Virus record (IMG/VR): IMGVR_UViG_3300027773_000188
Span: 1-36,324 of that record
Length of the DNA: 36,324 nucleotides
DNA from: a virus
Strand: one strand, 5' to 3'
Shown: positions 23,663 to 30,757 of the stretch, piece after piece
How the letters are laid out: each line of letters opens with the position of its first letter
Position numbering within the stretch: position 1 is the first letter of the stretch
Notes under the pieces: generated by a model
The model's database searches: none
What the model saw: the letters and a program-made list of their open reading frames with translations, nothing else
Told to the model about the DNA's origin: nothing
Translations under genes and position numbers: made by a program

Positions 23663-23888
23663 TGGCCGCCCTCACCGGAAGAACGCGAATCGCGCCGTTT
23701 TGAACGCGGATGTAGAGCTCGCCGGCGAGAACCAGTGCGAGCACATCCCCTTCGATCCGGATCCGCTCCGCCCATTTAAGAGCGTGCGCGATATCCCCCT
23801 CTGTCGCCGGATTCATTCCATTGCTGGTTGCGAGAATGATCTTTTCCGTTTCCTCACGCGTTAAAGCGGGCGAGATTTTCATCTCCAT
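23649..23888 (-). CDS. Small hypothetical early protein
   Basis: The frame starts at ATG 23888 (an alternative ATG lies two codons further in) and encodes 79 residues. It includes a helical LTREETEKIILATSNGM segment, then EGDIAHALKWAERIRIEGDVLALVLAGELYIRV, which looks like a small alpha/beta protein. It ends overlapping the next gene by 14 bases. A longer frame upstream overlaps a neighbour and has no ribosome site. Function unknown. Confidence 0.6.
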   Translation of the reverse strand: MEMKISPALTREETEKIILATSNGMNPATEGDIAHALKWAERIRIEGDVLALVLAGELYIRVQNGAIRVLPVRAASGRS

Positions 23889-23889
23889 A

Positions 23890-24129
23890 CTACCACTCCA
23901 CGGTGATTGAAATTGTCTTCGGGTACTCCGCTCCCGCGCCGAAGATCCGCGCGTCGAGGTATTCGCTGCGGCCGGTGACGACGGAAACAAATCGGAGAAT
24001 GGGCGGCTGCTTTCGATGAGGGATCGAGAGATCGTCCGCGAAGCGGTATTGCTCGACGTGTTTTCTAGGGGGCTCCGCCGGCGCGGGAACAGGCAGAGGA
24101 ACCGGCGTTTTCTTTTGGTGTTTCTTCAT
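23890..24129 (-). CDS. Small hypothetical early protein, Lys/Pro-rich start
   Basis: This 79-residue protein has a basic, Pro-rich N-terminal 25 residues (KKHQKKTPVPLPVPAPAEPP) and a beta-rich remainder with RFVSVVTGRSEYLDARIFG. It overlaps the upstream gene by 4 bases and has just one base between its stop and the next start. Such coupling supports expression. No family is recognised. Confidence 0.6.
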   Translation of the reverse strand: MKKHQKKTPVPLPVPAPAEPPRKHVEQYRFADDLSIPHRKQPPILRFVSVVTGRSEYLDARIFGAGAEYPKTISITVEW

Positions 24130-24581
24130 GGTGCGTCTCCTTTGTTTTCGAAAAGTCGGTCCCAGTCGGCGCGGATAGAAAACACAATGCAGATCGGCCA
24201 GCCGGGATTCGATTTAATATCGGGGCGAAGATCTGTGTTTTGCGCGATGAGTCTTTCCTCCCAGGCCGTGACGGTGTCGGCGGCTGATGTTTTGAACCAG
24301 TCTGGAAAGGGAGAGAGCAGCAGCGGGATAGCGAGATCTGCAGCGAAATAGAGATTGACCCGTGTGGCGCTAGGATGCCGGCCGAGAAGAGGATTCATTT
24401 CGTAGAAGCCGCGGCTATTGAGGGTGAGCGTTTGCTGCCGGTCGAGATTCAGCGCCGCGAACATGGGCATGTAATTGGCCCAGTAGGCTGGAGCCTCATG
24501 CTGCGCCGGGGAGGTGCGGAAGTCGAGGTTGGGAGTGGCAGGCTCGATCAACAAGGCGGCGAGTAATAATGCGGCGATCAT
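24126..24581 (-). CDS. Probable membrane protein of early operon
   Basis: This 151-residue protein begins with a hydrophobic segment (MIAALLLAALLIEPA) that could be a signal peptide or membrane anchor. The later part LDRQQTLTLNSRGFYEMNPL and LYFAADLAIPLLLSPF resembles proteins of the DUF5658-like type that have a DxxxT...NP motif between membrane helices. It overlaps neighbours by 4 bases on both sides, after an AGGAGG ribosome site. Homologous positions in Mu-like phages often carry small membrane proteins of unknown role. Confidence 0.6.
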   Translation of the reverse strand: MIAALLLAALLIEPATPNLDFRTSPAQHEAPAYWANYMPMFAALNLDRQQTLTLNSRGFYEMNPLLGRHPSATRVNLYFAADLAIPLLLSPFPDWFKTSAADTVTAWEERLIAQNTDLRPDIKSNPGWPICIVFSIRADWDRLFENKGDAP

Positions 24582-24964
24582 GGCACCTCCTTGCGCTCGG
24601 TGAGGTTGCGCGCGGGGCGAGGGCTGAGCGACTCCGTCATCGGGATCAGGTCCCAGACGCGGCTGAAAATCTCATCGAAACTGTATGCTATGAGCTGGCG
24701 GCAGCCGCGGCAATAACAGCGATCGCAATCATTGCTCTTTAAATAAGAGGACCAGTTGCGGCGGCAATGGGGACAGAAGACCTCTCCGCGGACGTGCTCC
24801 CCCATCTGGCGCTGAAATTCGGGGGAGAGCAGGACACCGGTGGTAAAGCAGCCGGGGCAGGTGTACCAGAGGCCGATTTCGTTGACACTGCCTGCCGCGG
24901 GGGGATGCTCTTCGGGGATGAACCAGGTACCACATTTACACTTTATTGGCGTTCGACTGTTCAT
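24578..24964 (-). CDS. Cysteine-rich multi-zinc-ribbon protein
   Basis: Translation from ATG 24964 gives 128 residues. There are several paired cysteines: CKCG, CPGC, CPHC, and a CDRCYCRGC group, enough for two or three zinc ribbons in a row. The C-terminal part is helical (SFDEIFSRVWDLIP). I chose this start rather than one 16 codons upstream because it begins directly at the zinc-binding part and is close to the end of the neighbouring gene. It may be a nucleic-acid-binding or adaptor protein. It follows another zinc-ribbon gene, with a 29-base overlap. Confidence 0.65.
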   Translation of the reverse strand: MNSRTPIKCKCGTWFIPEEHPPAAGSVNEIGLWYTCPGCFTTGVLLSPEFQRQMGEHVRGEVFCPHCRRNWSSYLKSNDCDRCYCRGCRQLIAYSFDEIFSRVWDLIPMTESLSPRPARNLTERKEVP

Positions 24965-25601
24965 GGGACGGCTCCTTTGATTGGTTCTGTAAGATCGACA
25001 GCAAATGGGCATTCAGCTCCTGCGACATTTTCGATCCTTTAATGCGGGCTATTTTGTATCGATAGTTATGGCCGGTCATTCCGATGAGTGCGGCGCGATC
25101 GTCTGTGTGCAGATCGGGCGCCCCGAAGAACGTGAGGATGACGAGGAACCACTCTTTCATCGGGGTGCACGATTTATGGAAGACGGTTCCGGAGATGTCG
25201 GAAAATTGATAGAGGCAGTCCCGGCATTCGAAGAGGGCGATCTCGGGGTTGGTGAGAGACTGGGTTTTGATGCGGACGACGGCGGCCGGGTCATCACACC
25301 GGGGGCAAGCGATCTCTTGAGGCCAGCGGAAGGCTCTAAAGTGGGCGACGCACTCCTCTTCCGTCCAGCCGGCGACCTGGGCCAGTTGCCCTTTCAACGC
25401 GGTGCGGTCTACCTGCTCCGGAGAGGTCCAGCCGATGCGCCGGCGCATCTCTTCAATCGATTGAAATCGGATGTAGTAGGTTCTCGGGGCGTACCGGCCG
25501 TGCCGCTTGATGTCCGACGTGTTGAAAGCCGGCGCGATCCGGGCAACGCGGCGAAGATCCTCCAGCAGTTCCTCATCCGACACGAGATTTCGCGGTGCCA
25601 T
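24936..25601 (-). CDS. HNH-associated-repeat plus IS1595-type zinc-ribbon protein
   Basis: This 221-residue protein appears to join two modules. Residues about 8-58 match the repeat associated with homing HNH endonucleases (EELLEDLRRVAR, then TSDIKRHGRYAPRTYYIRFQ). Residues about 85-160 match the zinc ribbon of IS1595-type transposases: AFRWPQEIACPRCDD with Cys99 and Cys102, then CRDC (Cys126, Cys129) and YQFSDISGTVFHKS. The DDE catalytic part of IS1595 is missing, so it is not an active transposase. It may be a DNA-binding accessory factor. It overlaps the MuB-like gene by 29 bases. Confidence 0.7.
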   Translation of the reverse strand: MAPRNLVSDEELLEDLRRVARIAPAFNTSDIKRHGRYAPRTYYIRFQSIEEMRRRIGWTSPEQVDRTALKGQLAQVAGWTEEECVAHFRAFRWPQEIACPRCDDPAAVVRIKTQSLTNPEIALFECRDCLYQFSDISGTVFHKSCTPMKEWFLVILTFFGAPDLHTDDRAALIGMTGHNYRYKIARIKGSKMSQELNAHLLSILQNQSKEPSHEQSNANKV

Positions 25602-26583
25602 GGGCGACTCCGTTTGGTTTGGTATTTACGATCGCTTTGACTTCGGGTAGAGACTTTACGGCGGGAGCCTGCTTCTTCTGAACGCCTGGGGCCTCTCCAT
25701 AGAGCAGTTCCTGCGCGGCGATGAAATCTTCCGCGGTGACGGAGCGCTTTTCATAGGCGGCGTCGAGCGCGGCTTGGTCATAGAGTAAGACCAGTCGGCG
25801 GCCGCATGAATAAGAGAGCTGATGGGCAACCCGGCAGGCTTCGGCCGAAATCGAAGAATCGAAGGAATGCAGGATCAATGTGGCGTCCTCGATATCCAAC
25901 GGCGGAAGCTCTTTCTGAATGGCAATGCGATTCCTGACTTGCTCGAAGATCTCGACGCCGTTGCCGACCATGTGGTAATAAAGGCGCGGCATGCCGACGA
26001 AGACGACGCCGACTTTGGCGCGGTCATAGATTGCCCGCACCACACCGATGGCGTGGTGCGTGAGGTCCTGCGCCTCATCTACCACGATCAGGCGGCCGGA
26101 ACCGGTGAGCTCTTTGATGACGGCCCGCAACAATCCTCGCAGGGTGCCGCGCGTTTTTAAGCCGAGCGCTTCGACCAGATCATGAATCACCCCGGATGGG
26201 CTGTTGCTGACATCATCGGTCCGAAGGAAAACAACGCCGCCCTGGGTGGCGGCATAGTGCTCGATGGCTTTTGTCTTTCCAGATCCGGAGGGGCCGATGA
26301 CTAACCCCATCTTCCCGCGCGCGTGCGCGTAGCGCAGTGTGGCGATCATCGCTTTGCCCTGGCGCGTGGGGACAAAGCCGGAATCAACCTTGACCTTTTC
26401 TCGCAGATCCTGCCGGGAGAGATAGGCGGTGACGTCCCGCTCGATCGCCGCGTTGTCTCCGGAATAATCATCCCGAAGCCATTGAGAAAAAGTGGCGCTG
26501 GATTTGTCGATGGCCTTGGCGATGGCATTGCCAGATGTGCCCGTTCTTTCCATGTACGCTTTGCATTGCTCTCGAATCGTCAT
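25573..26583 (-). CDS. Transposition ATPase (MuB-like)
   Basis: This 336-residue protein is an AAA+ ATPase that binds target DNA and activates the transposase. The N-terminus is a helix-turn-helix (residues 8-48, with NAIAKAIDKSSATFSQWL), as in MuB. Walker A is GPSGSGKT (residues 97-104), and Walker B is RLIVVDEAQDL (Asp169, Glu170). The C-terminal residues 295-336 are Lys/Pro-rich. The partner transposase gene is directly upstream with a 4-base overlap. It would assemble as a filament on target DNA and choose sites away from phage ends (target immunity). Confidence 0.92.
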   Translation of the reverse strand: MTIREQCKAYMERTGTSGNAIAKAIDKSSATFSQWLRDDYSGDNAAIERDVTAYLSRQDLREKVKVDSGFVPTRQGKAMIATLRYAHARGKMGLVIGPSGSGKTKAIEHYAATQGGVVFLRTDDVSNSPSGVIHDLVEALGLKTRGTLRGLLRAVIKELTGSGRLIVVDEAQDLTHHAIGVVRAIYDRAKVGVVFVGMPRLYYHMVGNGVEIFEQVRNRIAIQKELPPLDIEDATLILHSFDSSISAEACRVAHQLSYSCGRRLVLLYDQAALDAAYEKRSVTAEDFIAAQELLYGEAPGVQKKQAPAVKSLPEVKAIVNTKPNGVAHGTAKSRVG

Positions 26584-28592
26584 GCTCCGCTCCCCTCAAT
26601 TTGGAACTCTTCTCCGAGTGCTCTTCTTAATTGACGATCTCGTCGCTCTTGCTTCAACCGATCGGATTCCGCCTGCTGCTCTTGCTGGAAGGCGAGCTCC
26701 CCCTCCATCTGCGCGACGAACCGATCCCATTTTTTAGGCGTGGCCGGTGTTGCCGGCTTCTCCTCCGCTACCTGTTTGGCCATGCCGTCAAACCGGGTGA
26801 TGACTTTGATTGCCCGGCTTCGCTTTGCCGGCGCTGGCGCCGGGGCCTCTGGTGTGGGGCTCAGCGATTCATTTGCCGCCTGCACCGCTGCGGCCGGGTT
26901 GTAGAGGATCTGCAGGTCGCTCTGATAGTTGGTGATCCGCTGGCGGGCGGCCTTGCGCTCTTTTGCTTTTTGTTTGATCACTGCCTCGCCAGTCTTCATG
27001 CTGCCAAGGACGGCGGTCTTTGCCTCGCAAACGAATTGCCCGGCGGCGAAGATGTAGAGGGTGCTCACGTCGGCGGTGTCGTAGCGGATCTCCAGCGTCT
27101 GCCCCATATAGCCGGAGAGCTTGGTGTGCCAGTAGAGCAAGCCGAAGAGGTGGATGCCGTCGTTGAAGACCTTGGCGGGCTTGTGCTTCATGAGACACAT
27201 GTCGAGGGCGCGTGCATCCGGGATCTGGGGGGTGGCGTCCTCCCATAAGGAGTTGGGGGAGCACCCGATCTCTGAATGCACGCGCGCGTGGTATTCCGCC
27301 ACGAAGACTGTGAACCGCTCCCGGAGCTGCTCCAGGGTGAGCAGCTCGCCCCGATCTATTTCTCCCTTCAGCTTCTCCGGTCGCTGCTTATTGTTGCGGC
27401 CGCACCAGCCGGGGAGCTCGCGCTCGAACTGCTGCGGGATGTTGAGGAACCAGCGCTCGATTGGCTTCGAGCGGGCGCAATAGGGAATGGCGTGAATGAC
27501 GCCGACATTGAGATGGCCGAAGACGCCGGTGAGCTCGGCGTCATAGTGAATCTTGCCGATCTTCTTGACCTGGCCGTTGAGGTAGTGCGAGTCATAATCC
27601 TTTCCGTTGTCGATATAGACGGTGCCGGGGCGGCCGTGGGTGAGGACGGCGTTGCGGAAGGCAACTGCAATGGTGCGCGAATTCGGCTCGATGTCGATAT
27701 GCCAGCCGGTGATTTTGCGGCTGCGGAGATCCATCCATGCGGTGAGCCACGGCCGGAAGATCCGCTTGCCGTCTGATACGAACAGATCCAACTCGCGATG
27801 GTCTCCGCAGAGGAATTCGCCGACGGCAAGATCGGAGTAATCCCGGCGGAGAACCGGCTCGAATTTATCCGACCAGGCTTTTCGGCCGATGCGGCAGTAG
27901 GTGGCGGTAGCCTCGTCGATCGACTGGATGACTCGGACGACGGTGGAATAGCTTGGGGCCTTTAATTCATTTTCGGTGGCGTAGGCGACGACCTCCCGGT
28001 GGACGGATGACGCGAGCGGCTGCGTTGGCTGCAGCCAGAGATATTTAATATAGCCTTCAATCTGCGGTTCGATCGATGGCGGGCGCTTCCAATTAGGAAG
28101 CAGGGCTTGATAGCCGCCGAATTTATAGGAGGAGAGGTAATTATAGAGGGTGGAGAAAGCGATGTCGTTTTTACGGGCGAGGTCTTGTAGGACCGGGGTG
28201 GCATTTCCCTTAAACTCTTTCTTGATGGCGAGTGCCTTTTGCACGATTTCCATTCTCCAATTCGCCTCGATAAGCGCCCACTCCGGCGCGGCCGTCAGCG
28301 CGACCGGCTCCCGAAGGATCTCCCCGCTTTGCGGGTCTATGAGCGTTCCGTCTCCCTGCACGATCGGCAGCTTCGCCTCGCGCGCGGCGCGGGATGCAAG
28401 CAGGTGCTCGTGATATTTGCGCGCGGCCTCGGGACCCAGATCATCGAGACAGAATAGGCGAGGGCGGCGGCCATTGGCGGAGACCTGGGTGGAATGGCGG
28501 GTTCGGACCTTTCCGTTTTCCGCATACCTTTGGAGTGTCCGGCTGGGCACCCCGCATATTCCGACTGCTTCGGCCTCTGAGATGTATTTCAT
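26580..28592 (-). CDS. DDE transposase (MuA-like)
   Basis: This 670-residue protein catalyses DNA cleavage and strand transfer for phage integration and replication. Domains: an N-terminal winged-helix (residues 1-55, ISEAEAVGICGVPSRTLQRYA), a second end-binding region (about 105-225), and an RNase H-type core with catalytic acids Asp264 (LCGDHRELDLF), Asp328 or Asp332 (YIDNGKDY), and Glu379 (KPIERWF). After it come a beta-barrel-like domain (about 495-560) and a C-terminal helical, charged region that would contact the ATPase partner. Length and domain order agree with MuA (663 residues). It overlaps the upstream fragment gene by 4 bases. Confidence 0.95.
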   Translation of the reverse strand: MKYISEAEAVGICGVPSRTLQRYAENGKVRTRHSTQVSANGRRPRLFCLDDLGPEAARKYHEHLLASRAAREAKLPIVQGDGTLIDPQSGEILREPVALTAAPEWALIEANWRMEIVQKALAIKKEFKGNATPVLQDLARKNDIAFSTLYNYLSSYKFGGYQALLPNWKRPPSIEPQIEGYIKYLWLQPTQPLASSVHREVVAYATENELKAPSYSTVVRVIQSIDEATATYCRIGRKAWSDKFEPVLRRDYSDLAVGEFLCGDHRELDLFVSDGKRIFRPWLTAWMDLRSRKITGWHIDIEPNSRTIAVAFRNAVLTHGRPGTVYIDNGKDYDSHYLNGQVKKIGKIHYDAELTGVFGHLNVGVIHAIPYCARSKPIERWFLNIPQQFERELPGWCGRNNKQRPEKLKGEIDRGELLTLEQLRERFTVFVAEYHARVHSEIGCSPNSLWEDATPQIPDARALDMCLMKHKPAKVFNDGIHLFGLLYWHTKLSGYMGQTLEIRYDTADVSTLYIFAAGQFVCEAKTAVLGSMKTGEAVIKQKAKERKAARQRITNYQSDLQILYNPAAAVQAANESLSPTPEAPAPAPAKRSRAIKVITRFDGMAKQVAEEKPATPATPKKWDRFVAQMEGELAFQQEQQAESDRLKQERRDRQLRRALGEEFQIEGSGA

Positions 28593-28780
28593 CCGCGCGC
28601 CCGCTTCTCCAGTTCAATGCGATAGCCGGATACCGTTCGGGTGAATTGATCGATAGAAACGGTGAGCTTTGGCCGGAAAATCTCTCCGCCCTCTTTCACA
28701 AACACGTCCATGAAAAGGCTTTCAATTTTCTTTGGTCTGTTACTGAAGGGAACGGCGTGGGTGACCTGTGCGTTCTTCAT
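28589..28780 (-). CDS. Stand-alone RNase H/integrase-core-like fragment
   Basis: This 63-residue protein shares with the adjacent transposase the stretch around its first catalytic motif: here DVFVKEGGEIFRPKLTVSID then TRTVSGYRIEL, in the transposase DLFVSDGKRIFRPWLTAWMD then SRKITGWHIDI. That corresponds to the first three strands of the integrase fold. The position of the first catalytic Asp is not conserved. The N-terminal THAVPFSNRPKKIESLF part also recalls the region of the third catalytic motif (HAIPYCARSKPIERWF). It has its own GGAGAAG ribosome site and 4-base overlaps at both ends, so it seems to be a maintained gene rather than debris. Function unknown; a regulator of transposase assembly is possible. 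Confidence 0.6.
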   Translation of the reverse strand: MKNAQVTHAVPFSNRPKKIESLFMDVFVKEGGEIFRPKLTVSIDQFTRTVSGYRIELEKRARG

Positions 28781-29217
28781 TTGGCTCTCTTCTCCAATTT
28801 TTTAATTTGCTCCTCTAACTTCTTTTTCTCCATGCGCAGGCGGACGATCTCCAGCGCTTGCGTTTCTTCCGGTCCGAGCAGGGTGCAGCCAATTGCCTGC
28901 GCCAGCAGATCGAGCGGCGCACGCGAGCCGGTCACCAGACAGAAGGCCGGGATAATCTCGGCCGGGATGCGGTGACCTTCGGCGCTCTCGGCGCAATACT
29001 TATCGAGCATCTCCTTGGTGATGTCACGGGAGATGAGCTCGGAGATCTGCGCGGCGATTTGATAACGAGATAAGGAGCACTGTTTGATGGCTTTTACGAG
29101 GGTGGCGCGAAGGGCAAGGGAGATATCCGCGAGCTGGCCTTCGGTAATTCCTTTTAGGTCTAGGAGAGAAAGCTGATCAGGATGGGCTGATGTCTCATTT
29201 TTTTTGAAATTTGACAT
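28777..29217 (-). CDS. Conserved Mu-like early regulator-type protein
   Basis: This 146-residue protein is mainly helical, with SLSRYQIAAQISELISRDITKEMLDKYCAES (about residues 49-79), EGHRIPAEIIPAFCLVTGSRAPLDLLAQAIG and a C-terminal coiled coil (ALEIVRLRMEKKKLEEQIKKLEK). This layout is typical of a protein found just ahead of the transposase in many Mu-like phages. The central part resembles a DNA-binding domain with a recognition helix and a following small helical domain. Function unknown. It is the first gene after the hairpin-rich leader and has only a moderate AAGGGAAA ribosome site. Confidence 0.65.
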   Translation of the reverse strand: MSNFKKNETSAHPDQLSLLDLKGITEGQLADISLALRATLVKAIKQCSLSRYQIAAQISELISRDITKEMLDKYCAESAEGHRIPAEIIPAFCLVTGSRAPLDLLAQAIGCTLLGPEETQALEIVRLRMEKKKLEEQIKKLEKRAK

Positions 29218-29260
29218 TGCAGTTTCCCTTTGCTTTCTGCTAATCTGAGCCTGTTTTAAA

Positions 29261-29348
29261 GGGGGTGAGGAGGTGCGAGCTCCCCACCCCGATCGGAGTC
29301 CGGTTTCTCTGGACTCCTAGATCCTCACCTGAACAGGGGGGGTGAGGA
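29261..29348 (-). promoter_or_regulatory. Three-hairpin leader between the Ner-like gene and the early operon
   Basis: The 191-base gap between the Ner-like gene and the next early gene holds three stems in a row. The first pairs 29262-29272 with 29280-29290 (10 pairs with one mismatch). The second pairs 29295-29301 with 29311-29317 (perfect 7 bp, loop 9). The third pairs 29322-29329 with 29341-29348 (perfect 8 bp). In the direction of transcription the last stem is followed by TTTAAAA, so attenuation is possible. No coding frame explains the structure. It could also be a small RNA. Confidence 0.6.
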
Positions 29349-29408
29349 CCTTGCATCGTTATCCCACCCAGCTTTTCCGGATACGATCAAAGGCAAAAAA
29401 AGCTGCGA

Positions 29409-29627
29409 TCAACTCGCCCTTTTAGAAAGATCACTCACCGCTATTCCGAAATAACGAGCGATCTTCTTCTTGATCCGGTCATTCGGGCGCAGGCCGTTGA
29501 TGACTTGGGACACGGCCGCGCGGGACTCCCCGATGTCATGAGCCAGATCCTTGATCTTTTTCTGGTTCCGATCGAGCAGGAGTTTCTTGATTTTTATTGT
29601 GTCTATCTCGTAACGATTGCTACTCAT
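29409..29627 (-). CDS. Ner-like/XRE helix-turn-helix regulator
   Basis: This 72-residue protein is one helix-turn-helix domain (KIKDLAHDIGESRAAVSQVINGL, residues 23-45) of the XRE type. It is the first gene read leftward from the divergent promoter and takes the place of Mu Ner, which turns down early and repressor transcription. It has no ribosome site upstream; the predicted transcription start falls on or next to the ATG, so it may be made from a leaderless mRNA. It is the first gene ahead of the hairpin-rich leader. Confidence 0.78.
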   Translation of the reverse strand: MSSNRYEIDTIKIKKLLLDRNQKKIKDLAHDIGESRAAVSQVINGLRPNDRIKKKIARYFGIAVSDLSKRAS

Positions 29628-29632
29628 GAGGG

Positions 29633-29680
29633 CATTTATAAACTATAGATTTATTATTGTCAAGTAAAATATTATAAATG
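29633..29680. promoter_or_regulatory. Operator-like inverted repeat in divergent immunity region
   Basis: Bases 29633-29641 (CATTTATAA) and 29672-29680 (TTATAAATG) are a perfect 9-bp inverted repeat, 30 bases apart. One arm covers the -10 box of the leftward promoter, and the other arm includes the start codon of the repressor gene. This is the expected place for Ner-like or CI-like binding. The very AT-rich DNA here stands out from the flanks. Confidence 0.6.
29635..29663 (-). promoter_or_regulatory. Early promoter, near-consensus sigma70-type
   Basis: On the minus strand a perfect TTGACA (29663-29658) is followed after 17 bases by TATAAA (29640-29635). Transcription should start near 29628, which places the ATG of the Ner-like gene (29627) at or next to the 5' end. 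It would drive the early operon toward the transposase. Its -10 box lies inside one arm of the operator-like repeat, so repression by occlusion is likely. Confidence 0.72.
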
Positions 29681-30142
29681 GCACAAGATTTTAATATAAT
29701 ACTTCATAATCTTACGGAATTTTTGAATGCAAAGTCCGATGCGGACATTGCAAGGGGGCTCGGTGTCACCCCTCAGGCGCTCTATGGCTTCAAAAAAAAG
29801 GGGAAATTTCCTCATGAGCTTTTAGTAAACTTCAGCTTTAAACATAAACTATCGCTTGATTGGCTATTTACTGGGAAGGGACCCAAATATTCGACGGCGG
29901 GAGAGCTGCATGCTGCTGTTGCGGAAGAAGCGACCTATTCTAAAGACCCATTCCAGGACAGTCTCGAAAGGCTACAAAAAACAATAGATCTCATTAAATC
30001 AACCGCGGCAGAGTTGAAGCTTGAGATTCAACCTCAGAAAATGAGTCATATTATCGAATTTGCTTTTGCTCATCGGCTCGATGCAGGAGGGATAAGGGAT
30101 CTTTTAGTATTATTGGCCTGGGTTGCAGAGGAGGGAAAATGA
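29678..30142 (+). CDS. CI-type phage repressor
   Basis: This 154-residue protein has a helix-turn-helix domain of the phage CI repressor family: NAKSDADIARGLGVTPQALYGFKKKG at residues 13-38 and the family signature HKLSLDWLFTGKGP at about 56-69. The C-terminal part is helical and probably mediates oligomers; it has no LexA-type self-cleavage Ser/Lys site that I can see. It is the only long phage gene on the plus strand, facing the early operon, as in Mu and related phages. No ribosome site precedes the start, so a leaderless or weakly translated message is possible. Confidence 0.85.
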   Translation: MAQDFNIILHNLTEFLNAKSDADIARGLGVTPQALYGFKKKGKFPHELLVNFSFKHKLSLDWLFTGKGPKYSTAGELHAAVAEEATYSKDPFQDSLERLQKTIDLIKSTAAELKLEIQPQKMSHIIEFAFAHRLDAGGIRDLLVLLAWVAEEGK

Positions 30143-30630
30143 AATATTTTTCTTTTTTGGCTGCTACTGGATTCTTTTTTATTTTTTTATATGGTTGCGC
30201 TGAGATAGCTCCAGCAGAGAGGGACATTCAAAGGGAATTTACTTTTGACTTTTCTATACCTGGTAAGAAAAAAAACGAGCTTTGGAAAAGCGCCAGGGAT
30301 TTTTTTGCTGAAAGTTTTTCTGATAGCCGGAGCGTCACTCGTGTATCCGATGAAAACGATGGCACGATTATCGGAAGGGCTCTTGCCCCTTGGAATCTTG
30401 CAGCGAATGTCTGTTACTCGGAATTCCATATTAGATTTGCAGCAAAAGATGAACGCGCACGGCTTCAATTTGAATTAATTGAAGCTGCTGTTCCTGTAAC
30501 CGGTTGCGGATATGATTGGCCGACGAGAAACGGTTATGATCAAATTGTTTCTTTATTTAATTCTACTGCAGTGAACTTAAAATCCGCTCTCTCCGGTAAA
30601 GGATCGACCGATAAATTGAAGGATTTTTGA
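30139..30630 (+). CDS. Lipoprotein co-transcribed with repressor
   Basis: This 163-residue protein has a lipoprotein signal peptide (LAATGFFFIFLYGC, lipobox LYGC). The mature part resembles small lipoproteins with a TATA-box-binding-like (DUF4468-type) fold: RDIQREFTFDFSIPGKKKNELW, then DFFAESFSDSRSVT, DNDGT-type turn, and a final helix. The ATG overlaps the repressor stop by 4 bases, behind a GAGGAGG site, so both are expressed in the lysogen. A gene expressed together with the repressor and directed to the envelope is a good candidate for superinfection exclusion or another lysogen trait, but this has not been shown. Confidence 0.7.
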   Translation: MKYFSFLAATGFFFIFLYGCAEIAPAERDIQREFTFDFSIPGKKKNELWKSARDFFAESFSDSRSVTRVSDENDGTIIGRALAPWNLAANVCYSEFHIRFAAKDERARLQFELIEAAVPVTGCGYDWPTRNGYDQIVSLFNSTAVNLKSALSGKGSTDKLKDF

Positions 30631-30631
30631 T

Positions 30632-30650
30632 CACCACTATATATTGTGGT
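30632..30650. repeat. Near-perfect palindrome after the lipoprotein gene
   Basis: The sequence ACCACTATATATTGTGGT directly after the stop codon is a near-perfect palindrome, with a 5-bp ACCAC/GTGGT stem and AT-rich centre. There is no T tract behind it, so a protein-binding site or weak terminator are the possibilities. Confidence 0.5.
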
Positions 30651-30666
30651 TGATTAGAAATAAGGA

Positions 30667-30757
30667 TTTGGCGCTTGGAGGTTTTGGAGGTCTTCATAAG
30701 TGATTGATTTATGAATGGCGCTAGGAAGTTTTAGTGGCGGTTGGTTTGGCGCTTGGA
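30667..30757. repeat. Repeated motif, probable transposase-binding sites of phage end
   Basis: Copies of one motif occur at 30667-30690, 30714-30737 and (shorter) 30745-30757, with the shared core TGGCGCT followed by T or A and GGA. The first two share at least 17 of 24 positions. Between the first two lies an inverted repeat TTCATAA/TTATGAA (30693-30699, 30709-30715). Mu-like phage ends carry several spaced transposase sites outside the repressor, which is exactly where these lie. The actual terminus (5'-TG...CA-3' ends) cannot be fixed because the other end of the phage is outside the window. Confidence 0.6.

Noticed and set aside
24936-25601. Complete IS1595 insertion sequence
   Set aside because: No DDE catalytic region and no terminal inverted repeats; the gene overlaps its phage neighbours by design.
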